Part shown: positions 46,706 to 58,432 of the stretch, one piece after another | Position numbering within the stretch: position 1 is the stretch's first letter | How the letters are laid out: each line of letters opens with the position of its first letter | DNA from: Tilletiaria anomala UBC 951 | Taxonomy: Eukaryota > Basidiomycota > Exobasidiomycetes > Georgefischeriales > Tilletiariaceae | Length of the DNA stretch: 64,000 bases | NCBI RefSeq assembly: GCF_000711695.1 | Contig: NW_013547010.1 | Span: forward strand, 1 to 64,000 | Reading direction: 5' to 3' | Notes under the pieces: model-generated | Told to the model about the DNA's origin: nothing | The model's input: the letters and a program-made list of their open reading frames with translations, nothing else | The model's database searches: none | Position numbers and translations under genes: made by a program

Positions 46706-47305
46706 ACAGTGCAGGGCCATCTGATATCTCGTCGGCAAGAGCTCTAGCGGCGACCGGGAGCACATCACTGAAGCTGCTCGATGAACATTGATGGGTTCGG
46801 TTGGTCCCCGTCTCGGCGCGACACATAGTGGTCCACTGTCACGCGTCGCGATTGTGCGTGGATTTACAAAAGCGGCTTATGGTTGCGAGCTGCAAGCGAA
46901 GCTGCACCGAGCGATACCCGAAGAAGAAACGGCGGCCGCCCATCAAAAGAATCGCACCAAGTCTGGGGCCCCTCGGGAGGTCCCTTGCACTCCACATCGC
47001 AGACGGCCATCACATCGAATCACCCCATGGGGCAGGAGCTACGGCCTGGCCATGTTGTATGTAATTTACAGCCGGGTCTCTTGTGCAGCTCTCGTCGGGC
47101 GTACGCTCTCATTTAAGCGACGTGGTCGTTCCTGCGCATTGTGCTGTCCTCCTCCCCTACTCTTCGCTTGAACCTCGCCCGTTCGGCCTTTCTCTCCCAT
47201 CGTCCAGGCACACACCCGCCGTCGCAACTGTCTACCTGTCTCAGGATCACAGATCATGTCGGAAACAAAGGGCAAATGATGGACAAAGGTCACTCCCATC
47301 AAGCA

Positions 47306-47313
47306 TATATAAA
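47306..47313 (+). promoter_or_regulatory. TATA box of the GH32 gene
   Basis: TATATAAA sits 152 bp upstream of the ATG at 47465 and is followed by a C/T-rich leader (TCCTCATCTCAACTCCTCCT). This is a strong, inducible-type promoter layout, as expected for a secreted sugar-degrading enzyme under catabolite control. Confidence 0.6.
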
Positions 47314-47464
47314 TGCTTCACCGCCGACCCCGCTCTTTCCTCATCTCAACTCCTCCTCATCCACCACTGGAGATCGAGACTTGCCCTGCCCGGAGCCCTC
47401 GCACTTGCGCACTTGCCCTGCTCTCTTGTGATCCCTGCTGAAGACTGACGGCTGACTGCTCGTC

Positions 47465-49440
47465 ATGCTCGCCGGTCGCCCCATGTTTTCCTCGCTCGGC
47501 GGCGCGCTCGCCGGGCTGCTACTCGCCACCAGCCGCGCGACCGCTTCGCCGTACCCAGTGCACGTCGCCACCTCGGAGCAGCTCTCCTCGTCGTCGCTCT
47601 TCAGCGCGCGCCAGTCCCAATCCCAGACGGCCGTCGTGCCCAAAGCCGATATCTCCACCTGCGCCACGTCCAACGGGCTCGCTGCCACCGCGTTCGAGCC
47701 ATCGCTGTATACCGAACCGTACCGCCCGCAGATCCACTTCAGCCCCAGTTCCTCGTTCATGGTGCGTTGCCCGATGGTCATGCTTGCTGCATTGGACCGG
47801 TTGCTCACTATGGAACGTGCTTCCTGTCGACTCGCTGCCACTGTGTGTACAGAATGACCCCAATGGCTTGGTCTACAGGGCGGAGTCCGCCCCTGGCGCA
47901 GATGATGCGCTTTGGATGATGAGCTACCAGTATGCTTACAATCTGAGCGTTGCTGGTAACCAGCAGTGCGTTTCCTGCTTGCCAAGCATGCAACTCGATT
48001 TGATCGATCACTCCTGCTGACGCTCCATCTTCCCCTCGCGCGTTTCGCAGTTGGGGTCTCGCGACGTCCAAGGATCTCTGGCACTGGAAGCACCACGATC
48101 CAATTATCGCGCCCACCGCGCCTGGCAACGGCATCTTCAGCGGCTCGAGCGTAGTCGACCGCAACAACACATCTGGCCTGTTCAACTCTTCGACCCCGCC
48201 CGAACACCGCCTGGTCGCCATCTACACGCTCAACACACCCGAGTCACAGACGCAGCACATCGCGTACAGCACCGATGGCGGCTTCACATACACCAAGTAC
48301 GCTGGCAACCCCGTCATCGAGATCAACCAGACACAATTCCGCGACCCAAAGGTGTTCTGGGACACCGTTTCGCAAAGGTGGATCATGCCGGTCAGCCTGT
48401 CACAGGAGTACGCCGTGCTGTTCTACGCCTCACCTGATCTCAAGACCTGGCAAGAAGTCGGCCGCTTCTCCAACTCCGGTCTGCTCGGCTACCAGTACGA
48501 GTGTCCCGGCATTATCGGACGTGTGCCCATCCAAGGAGGTCCCAAGGACGGGCAGGAGGCACACGTGCTCATGATTAGCATCAACCCGGGAGCAACCTCG
48601 CAAGGCGGCAGCTTCATCCAGTACTTCCTCGGCGACTGGGACGGATCCAACTTTGTCGCTTCCGACGGCGCCGCGCGCCTTTTGGAGTTCGGACCTGACT
48701 CGTACGCGGCGCAAACGTACGACAACACGCCGAGCGGCCACCCAGTCCTGGTCAGCTGGGCCTCCAACTGGCTCTACACTAACCGAGCCCCTACAAGCCC
48801 ATGGCGCGGCTCGTTTACGGTGCCTAGGAACCTCGCGCTTAAATGGTACCCGCACAACCCGCAGACCAGCGCCTACGTCCTGACACAGGCGCCCATCGAC
48901 ATGACGCCCATTCAAGGAAAGTCGCTGAAGAGCATTACCTCTGCCCCCGTCGCCAACCAGACTGTCCCCTTTGTTGGCAGCGGCGCATTCGACATTAACG
49001 TCACCTTCACCACGGCCAACGCCACGTCGAATAGCTTCGGTACCCTCTCGATCGCGAGCGAGTCGGGCGCGCAGTCGATCCACGTCGGCGTGCTGATGGG
49101 CCAGCCCGCCCAGGTGTTCATCGACCGACGCAACGCATCGAGCAGCTTTGCTGACTCGACGCCATTCTTCGTCGACCGCTTCTCGACGATCGTCATGCCT
49201 ACGTATGCGGACCCGGCCAACATGTCGTCCGACGCGTCTATCACGCTTCGCGCCATCGTCGACAAGAGCGTCCTGGAGCTGTACGCTCAGGACGGCGTCG
49301 CGGTTGGCACAACGAGCTTCTTCTTTGACGGCGGCGCAGACCCAGCGAGTGTGGAGGTGCTCAGCGGCGAGAACGTCAGCGCCAGCAAATTCACAGTCAC
49401 CGCGCTCAAATCGACGTGGGACTGCTTCGTGCAAGCGTAG
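47465..49440 (+). CDS. Secreted GH32 fructan/sucrose hydrolase (invertase/inulinase type)
   Basis: Exons 47465-47761, 47853-47965 and 48051-49440, 599 aa. A signal peptide (~1-27, hydrophobic LGGALAGLLLATSRATA) precedes the five-bladed propeller: RPQIHFSP..FM/NDPNGLVY holds the nucleophile Asp across intron 1, HWGLATSKDLWHW spans intron 2, then FRDPKVFW (transition-state Asp) and YECPG (acid/base Glu). A C-terminal β-sandwich (AIVDKSVLELYAQDG) completes the fold. It hydrolyses β-fructosidic bonds in sucrose, inulin or levan outside the cell; endo versus exo action cannot be settled. Both catalytic-motif junctions are confirmed by family alignment. It lies beside two GDSL esterases, forming a small secreted-enzyme block. 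Confidence 0.95.
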
Positions 49441-49627
49441 TAGGGAGCGCAAATTTGCTAAAAACAATTGCTGGAAAAATGCCGTCTTAGGGTTCTTCGA
49501 ATTTTCTCATATAAATGCTAGTTTGAATGCGGGTACAAAGGTACAAGCTTGTTATGTGGTGGCCCAATGCTGAATGACACCAGTTGCTGTATCTAACCCA
49601 TTGCCGAAACATTGCCACGTGCAACAA

Positions 49628-51136
49628 CTATGCTTGCTTGACCAGCCGTGAGAGCCATGCATTGGGATGAGCTCGTCGGAGTGCCCGTTGGACCGGTGCT
49701 GCAAACCAAGCATGTGTATTCGCGTTTGGGCGATAAACATCCTACCCTACCAGAAAGGGAAAGGATGGATTGGATGTCATCAGCGCGTATCTCGCGCCTC
49801 GCAACAGCAGGGTTGGCACTTACAAATGAGCTCATCGGGGCTGTCGCATAGGCTCCTATGCGCCTCTACCCCAGCGTAGACGTGCCTCAAGCACCCTTGG
49901 TCTGTATTCCCGAGCCCATGCGCACGCACATTGGCAAGGATGTCCCCGAATGCCTCCTACACGCCCTAAAACGCAACGTGAGCGCGGTGGAGAACCTTGG
50001 CTGCTTTGGCCTCGCGCGCACATGCCAAAACGAGCTCAGGAATACGTCGATCGTTGGTGTGCTATAATACATAATGGCAGGCGCAGTGTAAAGAGGCGGC
50101 GCGTAGGGGATGATGCAGTTTGGCGCGCCTGGAAAGGGAATGAACGAGGGCGGATGGTGTGGAATCGCGTAAATGATCAGCTCTTCCCATGCTTCGACGA
50201 CTGCTCTGGCGAAAGGACTCACCGGCGGCAGAATGCATTTGAATGACATATACGAGGTCGTGGTGATCGGTAGTGCGAGCTGCTCTAAGTTCGCGTTGGG
50301 ATCATAGGCAGTAAAGAAGCCACTTCGAGGATGGGTAGGGTGCGAGGAGATCGAATCAGTCACGACAAGTGGCAGGCGCACAGGTATGTAATTTCATTAC
50401 TTGTTGGGGCCGCCTAATGCTGTAACAAGCTCGTGGATGGATAAGCTATGGCAGGAAGTCAATGAAGTTGGTCCTTCTCAATCATGTCTGACGCGAGTCG
50501 ATCGAACGGGGACGCACCAGACACGACGTAGAGCGTGTCGAAATCCGCATTGTTTCCTTTCTGTTCCGCAAACTTGTCCACGTTGTCAGGCGCAGGCGGC
50601 AAGGGCAATCCTACAAGCGACAGAGAAGAATAATTTCGCGGTGAGGGAAAAGGTTCAGCATAGTTGATAGAGTCAGCGCGGCCTTGTACATAGAGGGCAA
50701 CATGCACAAGAGGCCATGCTCCTCGTGTATCCTTGGATCCGCGCGTTATTCACGGCCGCTCCTCCAAATGCGAGGTCGCAATCGCTCGCCTGCTCATACT
50801 ACCCGCAGCATGCTCGACCCAGGTCGGCCCGTTCGTAAAGCGACCACTACGACCACAGCGGTAGCAGCAGCATTATTAGTAGGATGACGCGGCTAGAAAT
50901 GGAACCAGCGCGCCCTTCGTCCTACAACCTCGCAATGACCTGAAATACACGCATTCGCCGGCCAAGTCCTGCCGTTGAGCGAAAAGGTACCGCTGCCATC
51001 ATTGGTCAACGAGTCGCCACACACGATGAATTGCGAATAGTTGATTAGTTCACCGATGGCAGCGGTCGGCAGAGCGCGCGTGACGGTTTTGGCGGGGGGG
51101 AAAGCTGAAGAGGTGCTAGAGGAGGCACATTATTGG
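49628..51136 (-). pseudogene. Decayed GDSL/SGNH (CE16-like) esterase paralog
   Basis: Pieces in order along the minus strand match the intact gene at 53.2-54.7 kb: block I YSQFIVCGDSLTNDGSGTFS, GRFTNGPTWVEHAAG, CDLAFGGAAVNNARIQGYT, DFDTLYVVSG, TPTIDVFLSSF, AFGDILANVRAHGLGN, HRSLCDSPDELIC and the last exon WDVYRPNANTHAWFAA. Frames break at least three times without splice sites: a shift between the second and third pieces near 50780, a shift near 50025, and stops just before AFGDIL. The catalytic His motif DxxHP reads DVYRPN. No signal-peptide exon was found. Intron positions are shared with the intact copy, so this arose by duplication of genomic DNA followed by decay. Confidence 0.72.
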
Positions 51137-53198
51137 TGTAAGCAGGGGATTGATCTACGTTCAGGGAGTTTGTCGAGCTGCGGATGGAGATTAGATGAGC
51201 AGCTCATGTCGCCTCACTTTGCTGCTGTCCAATATGAGATGTGCAAATCTTCAAGTAGCGAGACGAGATCTGATTTGCTGAAGATGGAGTAGATATAATC
51301 GGATCGTGTCAACGGCGACGGAGATGTGACCTCATTACTCATGGTAAGCATCAAGCCTCTCATCGAATGCAGCAGCCTGCTTTCATGTTTAAGAACGACC
51401 GATAAGAACACGCGTTTGGTGAATCACGAGTAAAGCCGGACATGCCGCGTGCGTAGGGCGAGCCGCTGGCCGCGACTTGCGTCCATCAGAATCGGTGCGC
51501 ATCGAGTTTGGCGGACTTTGCTGATTGGCATTTAGTCCGCTATCCGAATCCGAAGCTCGCTCGCTTCCGGCGCAACGTCCGAGAGGATCCCAGAGGGGCT
51601 CCCCATACGCCAGCGACTCATCGCTAGTACCTGGACGAGGTCCTGCAAACAGCCGAGGAAAAGCTGAGTGATGGTCATTGAGAGCAGACCAATGAGCTCC
51701 GCCTGCAGTCTCGCCTTCTCCCGTGACGGTCGCGCTTTTGCGGCATGCAGTCTGTGTGTGTGAAGCCGGCGTGAGATGAGCTGCTTCAGGTCGCGCTTAC
51801 GGAACCAGCGACAAGCGGTATGCAATGGAAAGTGGGCAGCGCTGCTTGAGGTGAGTCCTCAGGATGAGCCTATTGGCAACGGCGAGAGGGCTGCGGTAGG
51901 AGTGACGACACCCTCAGCTGATAAAGAAAGTGAGTGCGACAGATGACTCGCTTGCGGTATGCAGAAGAATGGCAGAGATGAGCATAACGATACTCCACCT
52001 TGGGTTAAGAAAGAGATACCTTGTTGGCGGTGGTACTCTCAGCAGCTGATGCGGTGGCGAGGATGGGACGAAGGATACGGTCCATGTCTTGCAACAATCC
52101 AAATCAGACGGGGCCCGCCGACAACCTTCGCGTTGATCCAGTTCAGGATATACTCAGACCGGATCTTTTCAATTTGGACTGGCTTCTGGTTCTGTCTGTC
52201 TGTTCGATCATCTTCAACCCCAACCCCGGCCAAACAACCCGGGGGGGGGGGAGGGGTGACTTGTCAGATCGTTCGACGCCACGCGACTCGTGGAGCTCTC
52301 CGCAATCTGTCCTTTCCGCTAGATATGTCTCGGATCCTCCGTGAAGCGCACTGTTATCATGGTCAATGTCTATCCATGAGTCCAGGAGGACAGTTGTGTC
52401 CCGCCTGGTCTTTTGTTCGGCATATCCACCGTTTCCGCAATCTCTTCACCGTGTGATCGATGGGTTTTCACGAGCATCCACATGCGCATTCCGAGTCCCA
52501 GACCATCAATGTAGACTGCAGAGCTCGAGGTTTCCCAGTTGCACTCCTCATCCGATCATGTCGACGCATGCATCAAGCAGGTAAAGGAATTTCAGAACGC
52601 TCTTTGGGGGCAGATCCATCTGGGGGATGCTCCTGTAAACGACAAGGACTGGGATATGCGAATTGCAACGTCGGATTTCGGACGAGTGGGAGCCCAATCA
52701 TGCTCTCCGGTACATCCCAAACACCTCCCCGCTCGCCTCCTGGCTTAGCATTGGTATGAAACGACTGACCGGTAGCAAGGAAGCCACGTAGGATTTCTTT
52801 TCCGTTTGCGTGCACTGGCAATTCGATGCCGCATCCAGTGTGGGGCCGTCGACGAGAGTTGAACGACTGGGAAGCCCCAGGAAGCTCATGACTTTCGGGC
52901 GACCGGCTGAGACACTTGCTCAGCGTGGACATGTTGCTAGACATCAAGATACTGCCCTGCTCGCGCCAGTTGCAGTTGAGATTACCACCTGTGAGCTTGG
53001 CGCGTGACACAGGGTTCCAGCAGACTGCGAAGGGAAGCAAGGAGTCGCAGTGCAGAGAGAAGAACACGTACATCACTTCTCGTTGGTTGCAAACCAAAGG
53101 GATGATTTGAATACACCAATATATGTTTGTCTCTTCAGTCTCGATGCTGCGCGACTTCCGCAATTTGCAGCCTTGAAAAGCCTGGATATTTGCACAGG
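51137..53198. other. Intergenic region between the two GDSL copies
   Basis: About 2 kb. A possible small minus-strand gene lies at 51532-52085 (listed separately). An 11-G run occurs at 52241-52251. A plus-strand frame near 52540-52750 (KQVKEFQNALWGQIHLGD) looks coding but has no start or known family. The rest is featureless. Confidence 0.4.
51532..52085 (-). CDS. Possible small basic helical protein, unrecognised
   Basis: ATG at 52085 opens MDRILRPILATASAAESTTA, ending at a GTATCT donor. Downstream an open frame encodes FPLHTACRWFRKRDLKQLIS and a long Arg/Leu-rich helix (EKARLQAELIGLLSMTITQL) to a stop at 51532. The linking exon is ambiguous because several acceptors fit. No domain is recognised; it might be a membrane-associated helical protein or a relic. 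Confidence 0.22.
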
Positions 53199-54718
53199 CT
53201 AGGATGGCACTTGCTGGACAACCTGTAGATGGCGAGACCCGAGATGCTCTCGCTTCAGCTCCCTTTTGGCGGCTTCGGCGAGCAAGCCGTGCGTCTTAGC
53301 TGTAGGGTGGTAAATATCCCAGACTGTGCGTGTGTAGATGAGCCAAAAGACGAAATTTCCCGGCCCGCCGTCAGCGATCGCTCAACGCGGACGAAGTGGA
53401 CAATCAACAGCGCTCACAAACGTGTTTGTCCGCATCGCTGCACAGACTCCTAGTGTTTGCCTCGCCGTTGTACACGCCCTTCAAGCACGCTGTATCCAAG
53501 CTAGTATAACCGAGCTGTCGTGCATGCCGGAGGATATGCGCGAAAGCCTGCTCCTCGTTCCACAAAGCTACGCGTGCGTCACGCGGCGTGCGCTGCTTTT
53601 TGATGTCGCATGCGAATGCGTCGGAGAAAGATCGCAGGAAGGTGTCTATCGTCGCGTTTCCGTAATGCTTACCGTACGGCGTATTTTGCAAAGCAGGCGT
53701 CGAGGGGACAAGAAAGTCGTGGGCGCCTGGAAAGCCCCAACAGCGTAATTCGTGGTCCGCAGACAAGTCAGCCGACAAACTCCACGGGCACGACGCACAT
53801 AGCGAGCCGCAAATCCTGGATTCACCTGCTGCGTTCAATTCCCTGAGTGCGAAGTCCAGATCGGCGGCGACCGAGCGTGCTAGCTGGACAGGATCGAGGC
53901 CCCGTTCGTAAGAACCGTAAAAGGCACTGCGATGATTCGCAAAGAAAAGCTCATTTGCGGGTCAGTATTTTCCCTGAATGGCTGCTGTTGGAAGTGCGAC
54001 CCACTCATTTCCACCACCTGTGCGCGTTGTGAAGCATGAGGAATGTCACAAGTCATAAACGAGCGTGCCCATGGGCCTGGCATTTAGATGGAAACGTGCT
54101 CACCCGAAAGAATGTAGAGTGCGTGCGGATCCACGCCGTGTCCGTGATGCTTGATGTACTTGTGCACATTCTCGAGAACGGACGGAACAGGGACTGCATG
54201 AATCCACGAGAAGAATCGGGTTAGAATTTCCGTGTTTCGCATGCAATACCAGCAGCTGCAAACGAGCGAGCGTGCTGCAGCAATCTCACGTACTCGTCGA
54301 ATCGCGACCTGTATAACCCTGAATACGCGAGTTGTTCACTGTCGATCCGCCATAGGCACGATTGTCGATCTTGTTGCCACTCAGGTCATGAGCGAGCAGC
54401 TCGACCCATGTCTGACCATTTGAGAAGCGGCCGCTTTGTGATGGGTTGACCGCCCAGCGTCAGCACGCGAAGAGCGCAGGTGCACACAGCCCCTCAGCCG
54501 CCAGTCAGCACTCACTCGAAATATGCCGGGTCGGCGGGCCAAGCCTTGTTAGTGAACAAGTAGGTACCGTTACCATTATCACTTAATGAATCCCCAAAGA
54601 CGACAATTTGCGAGTAGCTCGAGTGCTTCATCGCCGGCTTCGTAGCAGGATCAGGGAGGGGAGAACACCGTGCCACGACTGCGACGAGCAGAGGCGCTAG
54701 AAGATGTGACAGGCGCAT
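53199..54718 (-). CDS. Secreted GDSL/SGNH esterase (CE16 acetylesterase-like)
   Basis: Seven exons (54718-54516, 54433-54309, 54193-54104, 54017-54001, 53949-53826, 53726-53418, 53323-53199) give 330 aa in phase. Signal peptide MRLSHLLAPLLVAVVARCS; block I VVFGDSLSDNGNG with the nucleophile Ser; NGQTWVELLAHDL; AYGGSTVNNSRIQ; block III ILSGGGNEW (oxyanion Asn); block V FWDIYHPTAKTHG with catalytic Asp and His. The pattern is that of fungal CE16 acetylesterases, which remove acetyl groups from xylo- or gluco-oligosaccharides outside the cell. Exon 4 is only 17 nt and is needed to skip a TGA; its second intron is 51 bp. A decayed duplicate lies ~2.1 kb downstream on the same strand. Confidence 0.87.
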
Positions 54719-55391
54719 TGTGGGACACAAGAGAATCTCATGAGGATACCAGTTCAGCCACCCCGAAAGTCACGAGATGCTACTAGGTGCATATGCTCTT
54801 GGAGGGACTTTAGCCCCGAGCCTGTCCGCTTGCTCTTACAGTCATAAAGAGATCGACGGTATGACATGCACGACCCAACCCAGCCAGTGTGTGACTGGGG
54901 CACACTTCCGTGAGGCGCGCAAGTTACACATATACCTGTGTCCCTATATTAGCCCTCTCGCTGTGCCTGGACCACGCAGTTGGCCCAGCCTTCCACTCGA
55001 AGCCACTAAATGCCTGCGCGAAAGTGATTATTGCGTCGGTGCAACGTCACATGCTCTCACAAAATAATATGCAATCATATTCGGATGCGCTTAAAAATGC
55101 GGAGAGAATGATGCTGTGTCGCGACTCGATGCAATGCAGTCAGCGCTCCTCAGTCCTCATCACCGTCTCCAACATTTGACATCTCGACATTCGAGGTTCG
55201 ATTCTATGAAGCCTTCAATGGTGGTGCGAGGATGCGGTAATGATCTTTAACGTCGATCTGGTAGACCAGCAAATACATTGGTTTTTTCGCGCATGGACTA
55301 TCCCTATCGGATCTTGAATACGAGAAAAATTGTCGGATGCTATAATGAAGGTATCTATTTATCTTGAGTTCATCGCGCTCTCCCTCTATCC
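54719..55391. other. Intergenic region
   Basis: About 670 bp between the GDSL start and the BTA1 stop (same strand). It holds no ORF of interest. A GGTTCGATTCT at 55195 resembles a tRNA T-arm, but no cloverleaf surrounds it. Confidence 0.45.
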
Positions 55392-58300
55392 TCATTGCTC
55401 CTTTCTGCAAATCCATGTCGAAGCGTACATGTTTACCGCATCAATTGGCTTGCCCGTCTCTCTGAAGTGCACCGGCTCCGCCTTGAAGCCACATGCCTCG
55501 AAGCGCTGCACGTACCACGGCTTGCGGCCAGCCGTTCGGAAGAGCACAAAGCCACCATTTCGCATGCATCTGTACAGCTCGACCACCTCACGATCCAGAT
55601 CGGAGATGCTCTTGTCTTCATCGTTGCGCGCTTGCTCAACTGTTGGCACTGGTGTCGACTCCGGGACCGGGTCGAACCTGCACACCGGCCAATTAGTCGC
55701 GATTATTACACTGCGAAAGAACGCGGCGGCCTTTGTTGGGATGTAAAGGTTCGGTACTCACCAGTCCATGTGGTCCATCGTAATCGCGCGAGTCAAGCTC
55801 TCGTCCTCAAGTCCGCGGAGGACATTGACGATCGAGTTGGTGTGAAGGCGGAATGTGTCGAGCAGCTTCGCGCTGTCAGCCTTGAGCCTCTTGAACGCCT
55901 CTAACTTGAGGTAAAGCGGGCAGGAGTCCTTCGTGTAGTTGCCCATCAAGCACAACCGGTAATGGTAGTTGCTATTCTTGATAAGTGAGTAGCTCGGGAT
56001 AGCATCAAGCGTGTCTATCGCAAATTGTTCGACCGAAACGTCCTTCCTAAAGACATTGTACTGATTCATTGGCACGCCAAGAGCGTTCCACAGGAAAGCG
56101 GGGTTGGAGAGGAAGATGCGGATGAAGGTCCTGTTGATCAAGGCACGTCGCAGACGCGTGTCCCATATCTTTTGCTGTTCCGCGACGGAGTCAGCGTCGC
56201 ACATGCGCTTGACGTCCTTGGTGACGCCCATAAGCTGGAAGGCCCACTTGGCGATGCGCAGAGCATGGCCAGAGTAGCCTCGGAAGTAGAAGGCGCGGTC
56301 GAAGGTTTTGGTGTTGAGGCGCCAGAATTGGTATGCGTGCGAAGAGAGGTAGGGTGCGAGCTTGCTGTCGAGGAGCTCGCGGAAGTTGGGGTGCTTTCCT
56401 TCACCAAAAAGCTGCCAGAATTCGTCGTACTCGAGGGTGGCAATGCAGGCCAGCTTGAGTTCAAGCACTGGGGAGAAAAGCAATCGAAAACCTAAGTCAG
56501 TAAGCGCAAAGGAGCATGGACGCGAGCATTTGCTATTCACAGTGACCCTGACATGGGTTCATGTCGACTGCGTGGATCCGCTTTGGCTGTGCGGCGATGG
56601 CGTAGTGCAGGGCGTTGTCGCCAGCACTGGTAATACAAAGCACCGAGTCGTCCGTCGTCAAGTTAAGATGCTGCATGTCGACGTACGGGTCCTCCCAGGT
56701 GAACCCGTAGATCCAAGTGCGGAACATGTCGGCAAACTTGTCATCAACGAAAGGCAATCGCCATTGCTTCTTCTGGTAGTGAAACGAGCTGAGAGGAAAT
56801 TGAGGGCCAAGGTCGAGCTTCAGGGCGCGCAAAGAACCAGTATCGGACCAGCGCTCGTCATTGAGGGAAGAGTTGCGGCGGCGTTGGGTGAGCGTGGCAT
56901 TTTGCTGGTCAGATCGGAGAGTTACGCTGGAAGTGTCGGCAGACAGGTCAGACGAGGACTTGTTGCTGAGACGCTGGAAAGAAATTTCAGGGAAGCTGGG
57001 TGGAACGACAGTGCGGTTGCCAGCTTCGATCTCAAAGGCTTGCACGGCGGCAGTCGTGTCACGTTGGCGAGAGCAGCCAATCCAAATGTAGTAAGGGCTG
57101 ACAAGGACATGTCAGTGACATTGATCGTGTGTTGGGAACAGGTGCAACTCACATCCTGACGATGAAGGGAAGAATGAAGTTGTTGCGGCCGTTGAAGCAT
57201 TTGATTGTGCCGAAACGGTGTTCGAGGTCTGCAGTCCGTCGCGAAAACAGAAGAATGGGTGTCAGGATGGAATCCGGATGCAGTGTTTGCCAAACCCAAT
57301 GTGCCCGGAACTTACAATCACGTCTGGCCGGGTGAAGCTCCACATGGTCGAGAGAGAACCATTGGCGCCAGAAACACCTGCTGAGCCAACCACAGTGTCT
57401 GCTAGCGTCACCGCCTGCGAACAAGCTCCTCTCCTTCGATGAGCCATTCTGATCGGAGACATAAAAGTCTGCAACGCCAAAGACGCCGGTCTCTGGATCA
57501 AGAAACTGGTTGATTCTGTCGAGGGTTGTATAGAAAGGGGGGATCTGTACGGAATAGAAGCGAGATGATCAAAGCTTGTCAATAAGCGACATGCTCCGTT
57601 CAAACGACTGAGGGACGACGTGTACACACCATAGAAAGAGAGTAGCTGCAGGTAAAGAGATCGACCTTCTGACCGTCCTTTAGACCAGGAAGGACAAATT
57701 CTTTCGCATCTTGGCAGTAAACATGAACGTTTTTCCAGCCTTTCTCGGTGAAGCGGCGGCGTGCAACTTCGAGCAACGGCTCGCAGAGATCGATGAGGTA
57801 AATCGCAGAAAGTTGTGTCACGTCAAAGTACTGATCCATTTGCTCAATGTTCCAGCCTGGGAGTCAAGCCGAGCAAGGGGAAAACGAGAAGGTGAGTGAC
57901 ATCAATACTGGACTTAAGTCTGAGCATATGACGCGGTAGAGCGGACGTACCAGTACCACCACCAATGTCAACCCAGACAAGCGGCTTGCCAGGGCGTTCT
58001 TCCTGCATTTCGCGCAGCTGAGCAGCGCAAAGCCTGGGATGGATATAGGGTAGCACATGAGTAGGTTGCGCGTTGGAAAAATCACGATATTTTGTCCGAA
58101 TTGTAATAGCCTCACTTGAGCATAGTCTTCCTGCCCCTCAGGAGGCCGCTTCGAGTTGCATCGTAGACATTGGCTTGGCCTTGGTAAAACCTGTCCAGGC
58201 GTTCAACCTGGTTCTTGGTTTCACCGAGCGGCTGGAGGAAGCAGTTGTACGCGAAAACAAGAACCGCCTTGAGCGAAGTTCCAGCCAGACGAGCAATCAG

Positions 58301-58432
58301 CAAGCCTGTCAGGACAAGGACCAGTATACCGGCGAATCCGAGCCATAGGATGTGAGAGTGCGAGGAAAGCGCGGCGCTAGCAGCAGCGCTCGCCCGCTCA
58401 TACAATGTTGATGCGCTTGTTGAAACGACCAT
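55392..58432 (-). CDS. BTA1: Betaine lipid (DGTS) synthase Bta1
   Basis: Eight exons (58432-58116, 58033-57951, 57856-57630, 57544-57316, 57228-57153, 57097-56541, 56467-55762, 55677-55392), 826 aa. A membrane helix near residues 28-50 and YDATRSGLLRGRKTMLK lead into a BtaB-type methyltransferase (VWVDIGGGTGWNIEQM, IYLIDLCEPLLEVARRRF, CSYSLSMIPPFY). The C-terminal half is the BtaA-type 3-amino-3-carboxypropyl transferase (RQWFSLDHVELHPARRDYLE, IPYYIWIGCSRQRD, ITSAGDNALHYAIA, VDMNPCQGHLLELKLACI, MDHMDWF). The fused BtaB-BtaA order is the fungal one. It makes diacylglyceryl-trimethylhomoserine from diacylglycerol and S-adenosylmethionine at the ER; in fungi it is typically induced by phosphate starvation to replace phosphatidylcholine. 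Confidence 0.96.

Larger units (their letters stand above)
46479..47464. other. Divergent intergenic region (EXO1 / GH32)
   Basis: Almost 1 kb. A minus-strand ORF at 46491-46826 (AAWQSLKRAWRDIKD) has no recognisable family and overlaps a short tandem repeat. The right end carries the TATA box and leader of the GH32 gene. Nothing else can be assigned. Confidence 0.5.

Noticed and set aside
48430-49467. 345-aa minus-strand open frame opposite GH32
   Set aside because: It mirrors the GH32 coding strand, is rich in Arg/Val/Ala from reversed GC-biased codons, and has no domain. It is a shadow ORF.
49628-51136. The upstream GDSL copy as an intact multi-exon gene
   Set aside because: The frame break between the WVEHAAG and AFGG segments leaves no room for an intron when aligned with the intact copy, and in-frame stops precede AFGDIL.
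55195-55205. tRNA-like T-arm GGTTCGATTCT
   Set aside because: No D-arm, anticodon stem or acceptor stem can be formed around it on either strand.
56025-56495. 156-aa plus-strand frame inside BTA1
   Set aside because: Antisense to a conserved BTA1 exon; its Val/Glu/Gly-rich composition is typical of shadow frames.
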